Shown: positions 45,599 to 53,742, numbered from the stretch's first letter. The stretch: DNA of 64,000 bases from Capnocytophaga bilenii (GCF_017565765.1 NZ_JAGDYP010000002.1:248001-312000); one strand, 5' to 3'. Notes: generated from the sequence alone by a model not told the origin. Program-made: numbers and translations.

Positions 45599-46607
45599 TG
45601 TTTACTTGTTCAAAAATTACGGTTACATTGGGGAATTTCTTAAGCGCCTCAATACGCTCTTTGAAAGCACCTAAAATATACTCTTCCCACGGGATACCAT
45701 ACTGGTCGTTGTAGTACAATTGCATTTTTTTGCTGTACTCTAAGCGGTCGGTAACAGCTTTGTTTTGTCGCCAATTCAGCGCTTTGAGGGCATCATACAC
45801 TTTATCGTTTTTAGTAGGAATAGGACTTACCCGCACATAGAGCGTTCCGTCTATATATCGCGGAGGGGTGCTTTCTATTTCATTTTCAGTTGTATATACA
45901 AAGGTCTTCTCGCCTATTATGGGGATATACTGTTGCAGAAGTTGCACCAATTCTTCATCGGATAATAATCCTTGATAGGTTTGGGTAAAACGTGGCAACA
46001 CACGTGTGAAATCGGTGAGTTTTCGGCTGTAAACTTCTTGTATTACTTCTCGTTGCGCCTCGTTGCTTATATAAGGCAGGTGACTTTGTAGTAGGCGGGT
46101 AATATTCTCGTAGAAATCACCTTCACTGCGTACGAGCGACCCCTCGTATATATCGTTCACCGAGTTGAGCATCTCATAGAAAAAGAAGTCTTCGAGGGTG
46201 TTTGCCAATAGCTCAGCCTCGTCAGAATCGTGTTGCAAGAGTACTATAGGACACGAGCTGAAAGCTCGCGCCAGCGATGGGGGGTTGGGAGCGTTTTGGT
46301 CGTACAAAAAGCAATAATAATCACCGCCCCCTGTTTCTCCGAATGGAATAAAAAGGTAATTGGGATTGATGTTGAACCAACTCTCCTCGCCGTTGAGTTC
46401 TTCGATAGCTTCGGCAATATTAGCAAGTGGTATCAACTCAAAATCACCACTGTACAAAAAGAGTGGAGGGTGATTTTTAAGTCGTGGATATACTTCCTTG
46501 CTCCAATGTGAAGTATATTCGCCTATATCGAGCATTTGGTCAGCATAAAGCCGATGATATAGTTCAGGATATTGAAATTGGTATTGTTGTTCTAAGGTTT
46601 TTAACAT
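45591..46607 (-). CDS. SUKH-like domain protein
   Basis: A 338-residue protein whose N-terminal half fits the SUKH fold: YQFQYPELYHRLYADQML (about 9-26), FIPFGETGGGDYYCFLYD (about 87-104) and PIVLLQHDSDEAELLANTL. The C-terminal half (about 180-338) is helical with a beta segment and is unrecognised. It overlaps the next SUKH-type gene. No toxin gene was seen nearby. Confidence 0.65.
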   Translation of the reverse strand: MLKTLEQQYQFQYPELYHRLYADQMLDIGEYTSHWSKEVYPRLKNHPPLFLYSGDFELIPLANIAEAIEELNGEESWFNINPNYLFIPFGETGGGDYYCFLYDQNAPNPPSLARAFSSCPIVLLQHDSDEAELLANTLEDFFFYEMLNSVNDIYEGSLVRSEGDFYENITRLLQSHLPYISNEAQREVIQEVYSRKLTDFTRVLPRFTQTYQGLLSDEELVQLLQQYIPIIGEKTFVYTTENEIESTPPRYIDGTLYVRVSPIPTKNDKVYDALKALNWRQNKAVTDRLEYSKKMQLYYNDQYGIPWEEYILGAFKERIEALKKFPNVTVIFEQVNND

Positions 46608-46642
46608 AAGAGGAAATTAGTGAATTTTAATACTTCTCTTTA

Positions 46643-47579
46643 TTAGTACTCATATTTCTCAATAGTACTGTCATACCCATCTATCACTTTGGTAATTTTA
46701 GTAGCGTAACTTTGCGGATTATTAGCTTCATTTTTATATTCTGTACTTAAGTATGGGTTACCTGTAGTAAGTCCTAAGTTGGGATTGTCAGAGTCTTTTA
46801 GTTGTTGGGTTCGTTCGAATACTTTCACTACAAGGTTTTTGCTATTAGTGGCTTCATAAAGCTCATAAAAGGTGTAATTTTCTAAAGGAGTGTTTGCTAA
46901 CGCGATAAGTTGTATTTGCAGGTTTCTCTTCGGGTTTTTCTTCTGTAAGTCATATTCATATAGATAGGTCTTTCTAAAAGAAACTACTCCATTTGTGAGA
47001 TTATCGTACACTTTCTTTATCAAGTTGCCTTCTGGACTAAAAGTATAAGTATATGTGTCGTATCCAGAATCTCCCGTTGCCACCACAGTATGGGCGTCTG
47101 GGTAGGTAAGATTGTAAACTGCTGAAGGGATAGGGGGCAAATTTACTTAGCTTCCCATCTTTGTATTCAAAAGTAATAGACATAGAAAACTTTCCTAATT
47201 CACTTTTTTTAATTTCAGTAACTTGGTCTTGGTCGTTGAAGCTGAATTCTACAACTTCTTGAGCGATACCATCTTTATCAATATCTATTCTGGCAGGAAG
47301 CTTTTTACCTTTTAGGGGGGTAATCATCAAATGTTTGACCTCCTTTCGTTCTGATCCAGAAATTTCGTACTCTTTTGCATCTTTGATAAAACCATCCTCT
47401 ACGGTGTAAACCATTTCGGTGGAACTATCTGCTGAATATTCTATGATGTACTTTTTAGGTAATATAATCTTTTCTTCCCACGGGTCAGGGATGTTGTTTT
47501 TATTATTGTTGTCATCATCATTTTTGCAACAAGCAACTCCAATGACAGCAAGACTTCCTAAGATTAACAGTTTCTTCAT
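46643..47579 (-). pseudogene. Frameshifted lipoprotein gene
   Basis: A signal peptide with lipobox GVAC and a KNDDDNN tail starts at 47579. The frame reads normally to EYKDGKLSKF (about 47140). The continuing sequence, including the plausible strands TYPDAHTVVATGDSG and DTYTYTFSPEGNLIKK, is in another frame that runs to 46643. The break falls on a run of five G on the plus strand (47133-47137), so a one-base indel or a phase-variable tract is likely. The joined product would be about 310 residues of repeated strand motifs (YxDGKL, SPEGNL-type), as in lipoproteins with YD-like hairpins. Confidence 0.75.
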
Positions 47580-47679
47580 AACGTTTTTTTATTAAATTAG
47601 GGAATAAAGATAATGTTTTTTGTTGTAACATAATCCAAAAAATAATTAATTATCAGAGCAATCAACTTTGCTAAATTGA

Positions 47680-48465
47680 CTAATTTGTCAATTTGTGAAC
47701 GTGAATAGCATCTGCTTGATGCAGCGGAGTGACAGTAATATCAGTAATTTGAATTTTGTCAGGCAGATTGACGATATAGGCGATAGTGTCGGCAATATCT
47801 TCGGCATATAGGGGTGTAATGCCTTTGTACACATTATCCGCTTTCTGCTGGTCGCCTTTGAAACGTACCTTGCTGAAATTAGTTTCTACCAACCCTGGTT
47901 TTACGTTCGTTACCTTTATGTTTTTGTCCATTAGCTCTATGCGCATTGCATCGCTGAGGGCTCTTACGGCAAACTTGGTCGCACAATAAATACTGCCATT
48001 GGGGTAGGCTATTTCCCCCGCTACCGACCCTACATTCACGATCGTTCCCACCTTGCCAGTGGCGAGCATCAGCGGAATCACACTATTAGCGACATAAGTA
48101 AACCCTTTAATGTTGGTATCAACCATCTGGTCTATATCTTCTGGGGCGTAGGTGTGGAGGTGTTGCAATCCTATTGCCAAACCCGCATTGTTGATGAGCA
48201 TATCAATTTGTCGCCATTTTTCAGGTAGGGACTGGATATTTTTCGCCACCTCTTGGTAGTTTCTCACGTCAAAAGCTAAGGTGATGACCTCCACAGCGTG
48301 TTCTTTTTCTATTTTAGCTTTTAGTTCAGCTAAAACATCTGCTCTTCGTGCACATAGAATAAGGTTTGCCCCCATTTGAGCCAATTTTTCGGCTACTGCC
48401 TTTCCTATCCCACTACTGGCACCCGAGATAAAAGCAATTTTTCCTTTAATACGATTTATTTCCAT
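47680..48465 (-). CDS. SDR-family NAD(P)-dependent oxidoreductase
   Basis: A 261-residue classical short-chain dehydrogenase. The cofactor loop GASSGIG is at about residues 14-20, the structural NNAG is at about 91-94, and the catalytic YCATK is at about 158-162, with the Ser in VGSVAGE upstream. The basic residues after strand 2 (CARRAD) favour NADP. It is of the YdfG/serine 3-dehydrogenase-like subgroup; the substrate is not identifiable. It is downstream of two genes in the same orientation. Confidence 0.9.
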   Translation of the reverse strand: MEINRIKGKIAFISGASSGIGKAVAEKLAQMGANLILCARRADVLAELKAKIEKEHAVEVITLAFDVRNYQEVAKNIQSLPEKWRQIDMLINNAGLAIGLQHLHTYAPEDIDQMVDTNIKGFTYVANSVIPLMLATGKVGTIVNVGSVAGEIAYPNGSIYCATKFAVRALSDAMRIELMDKNIKVTNVKPGLVETNFSKVRFKGDQQKADNVYKGITPLYAEDIADTIAYIVNLPDKIQITDITVTPLHQADAIHVHKLTN

Positions 48466-48489
48466 TTGTTTAGATATTTAAGTGTTAGG

Positions 48490-49014
48490 TTATTTCCATA
48501 TTTTCTTCATTACCTCCTCCACAGTAGGCTCGTGATACTTACCTTTTTTATCCTTGGTGGTATTAAATGCCATAGGGTCAAAATGTGGACAGTTAAGTTC
48601 TAAAAACTTATAAAAGTACTGATGTCCGTAGAACATATAAGGCATAAACTTCTCTTGAAAATCGTTTTTGCACTCAAATTCATTGTCTATAATGATACGC
48701 GCAAAAGTAGCGATATCTTCACGAGTGAGGTCGTTGTGCTTTACAGGGTCGGGCATAGCCAAATCAAAAGCAAAAGCCTCAATACCATTACACTCCCACC
48801 ATTCCCATAGCCAAGTATCGGAAAGGTCTTTACTAGTGAGTTCGCTGAGGTATTGCTCCATTGCTTTGTATTCTTTATCAAATACTTCCTCAGGTGTGTC
48901 TTCACTTTGGGCATCATGAAAGGCTTCGTAGTCTTCCAAACGTTTTAGTACAAGCGGGAACAGCTTTTCTGCTGTCGCAAAATCAGGGCGAAGTTCTTTT
49001 CTTAGTGTTTTCAT
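48490..49014 (-). CDS. Hypothetical acidic protein
   Basis: A 174-residue protein, acidic and rich in aromatic residues (DTWLWEWWECNGIEAFAFDL, YMFYGHQYFYKFLELNC). No signal peptide or membrane helix is present and the family is not recognised. It starts at the base where the decayed Uma2 gene ends and is followed after 24 bp by the SDR gene. Confidence 0.6.
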   Translation of the reverse strand: MKTLRKELRPDFATAEKLFPLVLKRLEDYEAFHDAQSEDTPEEVFDKEYKAMEQYLSELTSKDLSDTWLWEWWECNGIEAFAFDLAMPDPVKHNDLTREDIATFARIIIDNEFECKNDFQEKFMPYMFYGHQYFYKFLELNCPHFDPMAFNTTKDKKGKYHEPTVEEVMKKIWK

Positions 49015-49589
49015 TATTCTTCAAAAATTTTATTTGCAGGAAAGCGCAAGGCAGGATAACTCACCGATTGCACCTCATCGTTTTCTAAAATAGGCGAAAG
49101 CGCAATATAGTTGCCTTCGCGGTACAGATAAATTTGCACCGTTTTATGGTAAGGATCTACTACCCAATATTCAGGCACCCCTTGCTCTTGGTAAAGGTCA
49201 AATTTTAGTTTGGTATCGTTGTATTGAGAACCTCTTGAAAGAATTTCAATGATAAGATTAGGAGCCCCTTCACAGCCTCGTGAGGTGAGTTTCTGGCGGT
49301 CACATATCACACAAATATCAGGCTGCACTACCGACTCTTTGCCGTCAGCGCTCTTAAAAAACACATCAAATGGAGCAGAATAAATCTTGCATTGTTATTC
49401 TTTAAAAAAAGGAATTAGTAGGGCGTTGAGGTTCGTAGAAACTTCTTGATGAAACCTTGTTGGTGCAGGACTCATTGCAAAGATTTTTCCTTTAAAGAGC
49501 TGTATTTTCTCTTTGAGTTTCCATAGCAAATAATCCGCATAGGTATAACTACCTAAAGGGTCTAACTGACTGATATGCGTAATCTCCAT
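49014..49589 (-). pseudogene. Uma2-family (DUF820) endonuclease-like gene with internal stop
   Basis: One frame carries the whole gene: ISQLDPLGSYTYADYLLWKL and KIFAMSPAPTRFHQEVSTNL, then an in-frame TAA (49395-49397), then QCKIYSAPFDVFF without frame change. It continues with the Uma2 core VVQPDICVICD, PNLIIEILS and VPEYWVVDPYHKTVQIYLY. Asp (PDICV) and Glu (IIEILS) match the PD-(D/E)XK-like site. A single base change explains the stop, so the gene is recently inactivated or read through. Only the downstream piece could be made separately, from a GTG at 49364. Confidence 0.85.
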
Positions 49590-49615
49590 AGTTTTAAAAA
49601 CAAGTAATTAGGACA

Positions 49616-49646
49616 CAAAGATAAAAATAATTTATCAATTAGCCAA
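49616..49646 (-). promoter_or_regulatory. Promoter of the Uma2-hypothetical-SDR run
   Basis: On the minus strand there is TAtcTTTG (CAAAGATA at 49616-49623) and TTG (CAA at 49644-49646), 20 bp apart, 27 bp before the ATG at 49589. Confidence 0.6.
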
Positions 49647-49671
49647 TTGAAAAAATGAAAAATCAACCAAA

Positions 49672-49862
49672 GCGAAGGTTGAGCGAAGGATAAGCGAAGG
49701 ATAAGCGAAGGATAAGCGAAGGAAAGTCGGCGAGCTGGCACAGCCGAGTATGTGACGAAGGATAAGCGAAGGAAAGTCGGCGAGTTGGCACAGCCGAGTA
49801 TGTGACGAAGGATAAGCGGAAGATAAGCGGAAGATAAGCGGAAGATAAGCGGAAGATAAGCA
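49672..49862. repeat. Short tandem repeats (AAGCGAAGGAT / AAGCGGAAGAT family)
   Basis: Four or more copies of an 11-bp unit, AAGCGAAGGAT, are followed by a unit of about 59 bp (containing GAAAGTCGGCGAG, GGCACAGCCGAG and TATGTGACG) that occurs twice, and then by about five units of AAGCGGAAGAT. The array ends about 120 bp before the universal stress gene and lies outside any gene. Related units occur at 13640-13760, and the complement occurs at 35560-35600. Confidence 0.8.
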
Positions 49863-49888
49863 AAAAATAAAAAAAACACTAAAAAAAA

Positions 49889-49918
49889 TTGTTTATTCAA
49901 AAAATATTTGTACCTTTA
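49889..49918 (+). promoter_or_regulatory. Promoter of universal stress gene
   Basis: TTG at 49889-49891 and TAccTTTA at 49911-49918, 19 bp apart. The last base of the -7 box deviates from consensus. The ATG is at 49985. Confidence 0.5.
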
Positions 49919-49984
49919 CATCGTCAAAAAGAAAATTCTGAATTTAGAATTAATAAATAATAATTAACTTAAATATATAACCTT

Positions 49985-50812
49985 ATGAAAAACATTCTTG
50001 TAACTACCGATTTCTCTGAAAAATCTATCGCATCACTACACGTAGCGATAGGATTAGCAAAGCAGCACAAAGCCAAAATATACTTGTTGCACGCCATCGA
50101 GTTGCCCGTGCGCTTGATGACCAACAGTCAGGCTTCTGTGCCAGAAACGCTCTATTTCTTGAGGCTCACCAAGCAACGCTTTGAAGAGCTTCATAAAGAA
50201 CTTGATACAGACGTAGAAATTATAGACCTTGTAGAAACATCATCACTACCCGATGCCGTAAATGAAGTTGTTGAAAAGCACAAAATAGACCTTGTGTTTA
50301 TGGGTTCTAATGGCGCTTCAGGAGCTAAAGAATTATTTATAGGCTCTAATGCTGAAAAAGTAGTGCGTTCGGCAGCAGTGCCCGTTTTGGTCATTAAAAA
50401 CCCTCACGAAAAACTCAAAATCAAACAAATGATGTTTGGTTGCGACTTTTCAAAACGCTTTTTAAAACCTTTTGAAAAAGCTGTGAAGCTCGCCAAGCTA
50501 TTTAATGCCAAAATAGATTTGGTGTATGTGAATACCCCTTATCAGTTTCTTACCACTGCAGAAATCAATAAACGTATGCACGAATTTTTGAAAGAGCAAA
50601 AAGGCTCACTCAAAAAGTTTGAAACACACGTTTATAACGATATACGAGTAGAAACTGGGATACTGAACTTTGTCAAAGAACACAAAGTGGATCTTATTTG
50701 TATGTTCCCTAATGGGCGCAAAGGTATTGCTCATTTTTTCAATGGTAGTATCAGTAGTGATTTGGTAAACCACTCCGATACTCCTGTGCTTACCATAAAG
50801 CTTGAAAAGTAA
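49985..50812 (+). CDS. Universal stress protein, two tandem UspA domains
   Basis: A 275-residue protein of two UspA domains (about 1-138 and 143-275). The first has ILVTTDFSEKS at the start and FMGSNGASGAKELFIGSNAE, the ATP-binding G-2x-G-9x-G(S/T)-like loop. The second starts MMFGCDFSKRF and has a more degenerate loop, FPNGRKGIAHFFNGSISSD. Such proteins bind ATP and respond to stress; the exact role is unknown. It is monocistronic. Confidence 0.9.
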   Translation: MKNILVTTDFSEKSIASLHVAIGLAKQHKAKIYLLHAIELPVRLMTNSQASVPETLYFLRLTKQRFEELHKELDTDVEIIDLVETSSLPDAVNEVVEKHKIDLVFMGSNGASGAKELFIGSNAEKVVRSAAVPVLVIKNPHEKLKIKQMMFGCDFSKRFLKPFEKAVKLAKLFNAKIDLVYVNTPYQFLTTAEINKRMHEFLKEQKGSLKKFETHVYNDIRVETGILNFVKEHKVDLICMFPNGRKGIAHFFNGSISSDLVNHSDTPVLTIKLEK

Positions 50813-50883
50813 CGGACGGTGATGTGCTAATTCGTTAATTAAAAAAAATAGACATTAATCATTAAACATTGATATTTATTTTG

Positions 50884-50891
50884 TATCTTTG
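50884..50891 (+). promoter_or_regulatory. Possible plus-strand promoter -7 box
   Basis: TAtcTTTG at 50884-50891 faces the region upstream of the toxin-antitoxin pair, but no TTG is found at the right distance. It may drive a long leader or be fortuitous. Confidence 0.3.
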
Positions 50892-50895
50892 CACC

Positions 50896-50939
50896 GATAA
50901 AAAAAGAGAAGGCAGCAAGGAGCTCCAACTCCCGCTGCC
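50896..50939 (-). terminator. Intrinsic terminator of the minus-strand small RNA
   Basis: On the minus strand a stem GGCAGC-(N)-GGAG/CTCC-GCTGCC (50939-50911) is followed by TTCTCTTTTTTTATC, a strong U-run. On the plus strand the same hairpin has no U-run, which fixes the direction. Confidence 0.75.
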
Positions 50940-51101
50940 TGCCCGTTAATATTTGATTTTAAAAATAAACTTCTTATTAGAAATTCTTATTAAAATAATA
51001 ACGGGTTTGAACTTAAAATGTAGCTTTAAATTCATACTTTACTCTTTTTTATCACAAAACACCTGCCCGTTTTGCATAGGCACCTTTGGCTTTCAAAGGT
51101 G
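50898..51101 (-). ncRNA. Candidate small RNA, about 200 nt
   Basis: It is bounded by a consensus minus-strand promoter (51105-51135) and an intrinsic terminator (50896-50939), with no protein longer than about 29 codons inside. The predicted transcript begins with a perfect hairpin, GCACCTTTG with CAAAGGTGC. It has a middle stem CCCGTTA with TAACGGG closing a long A/U arm (about 51005-50942) and ends in the terminator hairpin. A 29-codon frame starting MNLKLHFKF (from 51034) lies inside. It is not recognised as tmRNA, SRP, RNase P or a tRNA. A 6S-like RNA is possible but unproven. Confidence 0.5.
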
Positions 51102-51104
51102 CTA

Positions 51105-51135
51105 CAAAAGTAGGTGATGCTAATGAATTTAGCAA
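51105..51135 (-). promoter_or_regulatory. Promoter of the minus-strand small RNA
   Basis: TActTTTG (plus-strand CAAAAGTA at 51105-51112) and TTG (CAA at 51133-51135), 20 bp apart on the minus strand, matching the best promoters in the window. Confidence 0.6.
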
Positions 51136-51151
51136 AATTTTAACAGTAAAA

Positions 51152-51187
51152 AATAAAGGTTGCTTGCTTTTGTAGGCAGCCTTTATT
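51152..51187. other. Stable hairpin upstream of the toxin-antitoxin genes
   Basis: AATAAAGGTTGCTT (51152-51165) pairs with AGGCAGCCTTTATT (51174-51187) with two G-U or mismatched positions. It lies about 30 bp before the DUF6364 start and has no T-run. It could be a terminator-like or leader element controlling the pair. Confidence 0.5.
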
Positions 51188-51216
51188 ATGATTAATTCTC
51201 TAAAAACTAATAAGCA

Positions 51217-51480
51217 ATGAATAAAATAACAATAAACCCTACAATTCTGGAAAAAGCACAACGTTATGCTGAAGAAAATGAGATAAACCTTACTGAATAT
51301 ATAGAAAAACAACTCAAAAGTTTATATATTCAAGAAGAGCTTTTTGGTAAAGAAAGAAAAAATAGAGATATTACAACTCTTTTAGAGAATATTAGCGGAA
51401 TATTACCAGAACTAACCGATGAAGAAGTGAAAAAAGAATGTGCTGACTATATTGAAGAAAAATATTTTGCATTAGGATGA
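51217..51480 (+). CDS. DUF6364-like antitoxin
   Basis: An 87-residue protein with a ribbon-helix-helix-like start (KITINPTILEKAQRYAEENE) followed by an acidic helical tail, as in DUF6364 antitoxins. The N-terminal strand and helix would bind operator DNA and the tail the toxin. The stop overlaps the toxin start by 4 bp (ATGA). This is a typical type II pair. Confidence 0.75.
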   Translation: MNKITINPTILEKAQRYAEENEINLTEYIEKQLKSLYIQEELFGKERKNRDITTLLENISGILPELTDEEVKKECADYIEEKYFALG

Positions 51481-51890
51481 AAAGAATATTTATTGATACC
51501 AACATTTTATTAGATTTGGTAATGGCGAGGCGCAAATTTTATCAAGATGCTAATAGGTTGTTCCAATATTGTGAGCAGCGAGGTATAAAAACCTATATAT
51601 CATCTATTTCTATAGCAACAATTAATTATTTGTTGTTGAAGTCCTATAAAGAAGAAGAAGTGAAAAATTTTTTAGAAACAATATATAATCTTACAGAGAT
51701 ACTTCCTTTTTATAAAGATATTATCTTTAAAGCACATCAGTCTAATTTCAAGGATTTAGAAGACGGATTTCAATATTTTACAGCGAAAGAAAATAACTTA
51801 AAAATTATTATTACACGTAATCAAAAAGATTTTAAAGTAGATGATATCTCAATACTAACACCTAAAGAATTTGTAGATTATCGTTTCTAA
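51477..51890 (+). CDS. PIN-domain toxin (VapC-like)
   Basis: A 137-residue PIN-domain protein. The first acidic residue is in RIFIDTNILLDLV (Asp7), a central helix SISIATINYLLL carries the conserved Ser/Asn, and the distal acidic cluster is NFKDLEDGFQYFTA (about 86-99). IITRNQKDF matches the family's TRN-x-D/F element. PIN toxins cleave RNA. It is coupled to the upstream antitoxin by a 4-bp overlap. Confidence 0.85.
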   Translation: MKRIFIDTNILLDLVMARRKFYQDANRLFQYCEQRGIKTYISSISIATINYLLLKSYKEEEVKNFLETIYNLTEILPFYKDIIFKAHQSNFKDLEDGFQYFTAKENNLKIIITRNQKDFKVDDISILTPKEFVDYRF

Positions 51891-51942
51891 CGCTCTTGAT
51901 GGAGCAATGTACTCCAAAAAAACAAAAAAATCCTACAAAAAA

Positions 51943-51972
51943 TTGTTATTCTAAAAAAAAGTTGTATCTTTG
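51943..51972 (+). promoter_or_regulatory. Promoter of rimP-nusA-infB operon
   Basis: TTG at 51943-51945 and TAtcTTTG at 51965-51972 with 19 bp between, the ideal Bacteroidota spacing. The ATG of rimP is at 52025. Confidence 0.7.
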
Positions 51973-51990
51973 CAGCGATAATTAATAGGT

Positions 51991-52017
51991 GAGGGGGCGT
52001 TTAAGTCCCCTCTTTTT
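51991..52017 (+). terminator. Terminator-like hairpin in the rimP leader (possible attenuator)
   Basis: GAGGGG (51991-51996) and CCCCTC (52007-52012) form a GC-rich stem with a 10-base loop, followed by TTTTTATA. It sits only about 15 bp after the predicted transcription start and 13 bp before the rimP ATG, so it could attenuate transcription or protect the 5' end. Confidence 0.5.
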
Positions 52018-52024
52018 ATAGAAA

Positions 52025-52489
52025 ATGAATCTCGTAAACGATATTAATGCATTGGTAAATAAGGCGTTAGAACCCTATCCTGCCTTATTCCTTATCAAGC
52101 TAAACATTACCCCTGATAACGTTATCAAAGTAATTATTGATGGTGATAACGGCGTAGGCATAGATGATTGTGTGAATATAAGCAGAGCCATTGAAGGACA
52201 AATAGATGAAGAAACTGATTTTTCTTTAGAAGTAACCTCCTTTGGTGCCGAAGAACCTTTTGTAGTACCACGACAATACCAAAAGAACGTAGGCAGAATC
52301 GTGCAAATTACCACTACCGACGGCAAAGTGCAAGAAGGTGTCCTAAAAGGTGAAAACAATGGCATAGTAGTGATAGAGACCGAAACACGCGAACCTAAAC
52401 CCATAGGCAAAGGCAAAATAACCATAAAAAAAGAACATAATTTTGCCTTGCAGGATATAAAAGAAGCTAAAGTAATTATTAAATTTTAA
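52025..52489 (+). CDS. rimP: Ribosome maturation factor RimP
   Basis: A 154-residue protein with the RimP N-terminal alpha/beta domain (VIIDGDNGVGIDDCVNISRA, about 36-55, and LEVTSFGAEEPF) and a C-terminal SH3-like domain (GRIVQITTTDGKVQEGVLKG, about 96-115). RimP assists 30S subunit assembly. It is the first gene of the conserved rimP-nusA-infB operon, with 17 bp to nusA. Confidence 0.93.
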   Translation: MNLVNDINALVNKALEPYPALFLIKLNITPDNVIKVIIDGDNGVGIDDCVNISRAIEGQIDEETDFSLEVTSFGAEEPFVVPRQYQKNVGRIVQITTTDGKVQEGVLKGENNGIVVIETETREPKPIGKGKITIKKEHNFALQDIKEAKVIIKF

Positions 52490-52506
52490 TTGAACGTCAA
52501 AAAAAT

Positions 52507-53742
52507 ATGAATAGTCTTGAACTAATAGATTCCTTTTCAGAATTTAAGAGCGATAAATTAATCAATCGTGAAACCCTAATGGCGATCCTTGAAGAGGTAT
52601 TTCGCAATACCTTGAAAAAGAAATACGGTTCTGATGATAATTTTGATATTATCATCAATCCCGATAAAGGTGATTTGCAAATCTTCCGTAATCGTGTAGT
52701 AGTAGAAGACGATAACGTAACCGATGACAATAAAGAAATCGCCCTTTCGGTAGCACGTAAAATAGAGCCCGATTTTGAAGTGGGTGAAGACGTTTCCGAA
52801 GAAATTAAAATTGATAAATTAGGTAGACGTACTATCTTGGCACTTCGCCAAAACTTGATAGCTAAAATACACGAGTACGATAGTATGAATATTTACCAAC
52901 GCTTTAAAGATATCATTGGGCAAATACACGTAGCCGAAATACACCACATTCGCCACAAAGCGGTTATTTTGTTGGACGATGAGGGTAATGAAATCATTTT
53001 GCCTAAAGAAAAACAAATACCATCTGACTTTTTCAAAAAAGGAGAACATGTGCGCGGTATCATCGAAACGGTAGAGCTAAAAGGTGCTAAACCCACGATT
53101 ATAATGTCGCGTACTTCACCTTTATTTTTAGAGCGTTTGTTTGAACAAGAAATACCCGAAATTGCCGAAGGGCTTATCACTATCAATAAGGTAGTGCGCG
53201 TACCAGGCGAAAAAGCCAAAGTGGCTGTAGATTCTATTGACGAGCGTATAGATGCGGTAGGAGCGTGCGTTGGGGTACGTGGCGGTCGTATTCACGGTAT
53301 TGTACGCGAACTTGGCAATGAAAATATAGATGTAATTTCATTTACTAACAATACACAACTGCTTATTACTCGTGCTTTAGCACCTGCTCACGTGAATTCG
53401 GTAACCATTAACGAAGAAGAAAAACGTGCGGATGTGTTTTTAGCCAATGAAGAAGTTTCTAAAGCTATAGGTAAATCGGGGTATAACATACGATTGGCAA
53501 GCCAGCTAACGGGCTATGAAATAGATGTTTACCGCGAGGGGCTTACCGATGAAGATATAGAGCTTACCGAATTTGATGACGAAATAGAAAGCTGGGTGAT
53601 AGAAGAACTGCAAAAAGCGGGCTTAGACACTGCAAAAAGTGTATTGGAACTTACACCTGAAGAGTTGATGAATCGTACCGATCTTGAAGAAGAAACCATT
53701 AGCGAGGTACAGCGTATCTTAAAAGCAGAGTTTGAAGAATAA
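52507..53742 (+). CDS. nusA: Transcription termination/antitermination factor NusA
   Basis: A 411-residue protein: N-terminal RNA-polymerase-binding domain (about 1-125), S1 domain (about 130-200, GQIHVAEIHHIRHKAVILLD), and two KH domains (about 205-345) with VGACVGVRGGRIHGIVREL and AIGKSGYNIRLASQLTGYEI. A short acidic C-terminal helix-hairpin segment follows (LTPEELMNRTDLEEETISEV). It controls pausing and termination of RNA polymerase and lacks extra acidic repeats, as is usual in Bacteroidota. Confidence 0.95.
   Translation: MNSLELIDSFSEFKSDKLINRETLMAILEEVFRNTLKKKYGSDDNFDIIINPDKGDLQIFRNRVVVEDDNVTDDNKEIALSVARKIEPDFEVGEDVSEEIKIDKLGRRTILALRQNLIAKIHEYDSMNIYQRFKDIIGQIHVAEIHHIRHKAVILLDDEGNEIILPKEKQIPSDFFKKGEHVRGIIETVELKGAKPTIIMSRTSPLFLERLFEQEIPEIAEGLITINKVVRVPGEKAKVAVDSIDERIDAVGACVGVRGGRIHGIVRELGNENIDVISFTNNTQLLITRALAPAHVNSVTINEEEKRADVFLANEEVSKAIGKSGYNIRLASQLTGYEIDVYREGLTDEDIELTEFDDEIESWVIEELQKAGLDTAKSVLELTPEELMNRTDLEEETISEVQRILKAEFEE

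Noticed and set aside
50911-50942. tRNA or tmRNA-like element near the universal stress gene
   Set aside because: No cloverleaf, T-loop sequence or CCA end is present. The hairpin is better explained as a terminator of a minus-strand RNA.
51052-51312. 86-codon frame on the minus strand
   Set aside because: It runs opposite the start of the DUF6364 gene and across the small-RNA promoter. Its hydrophobic composition reflects AT-rich sequence.
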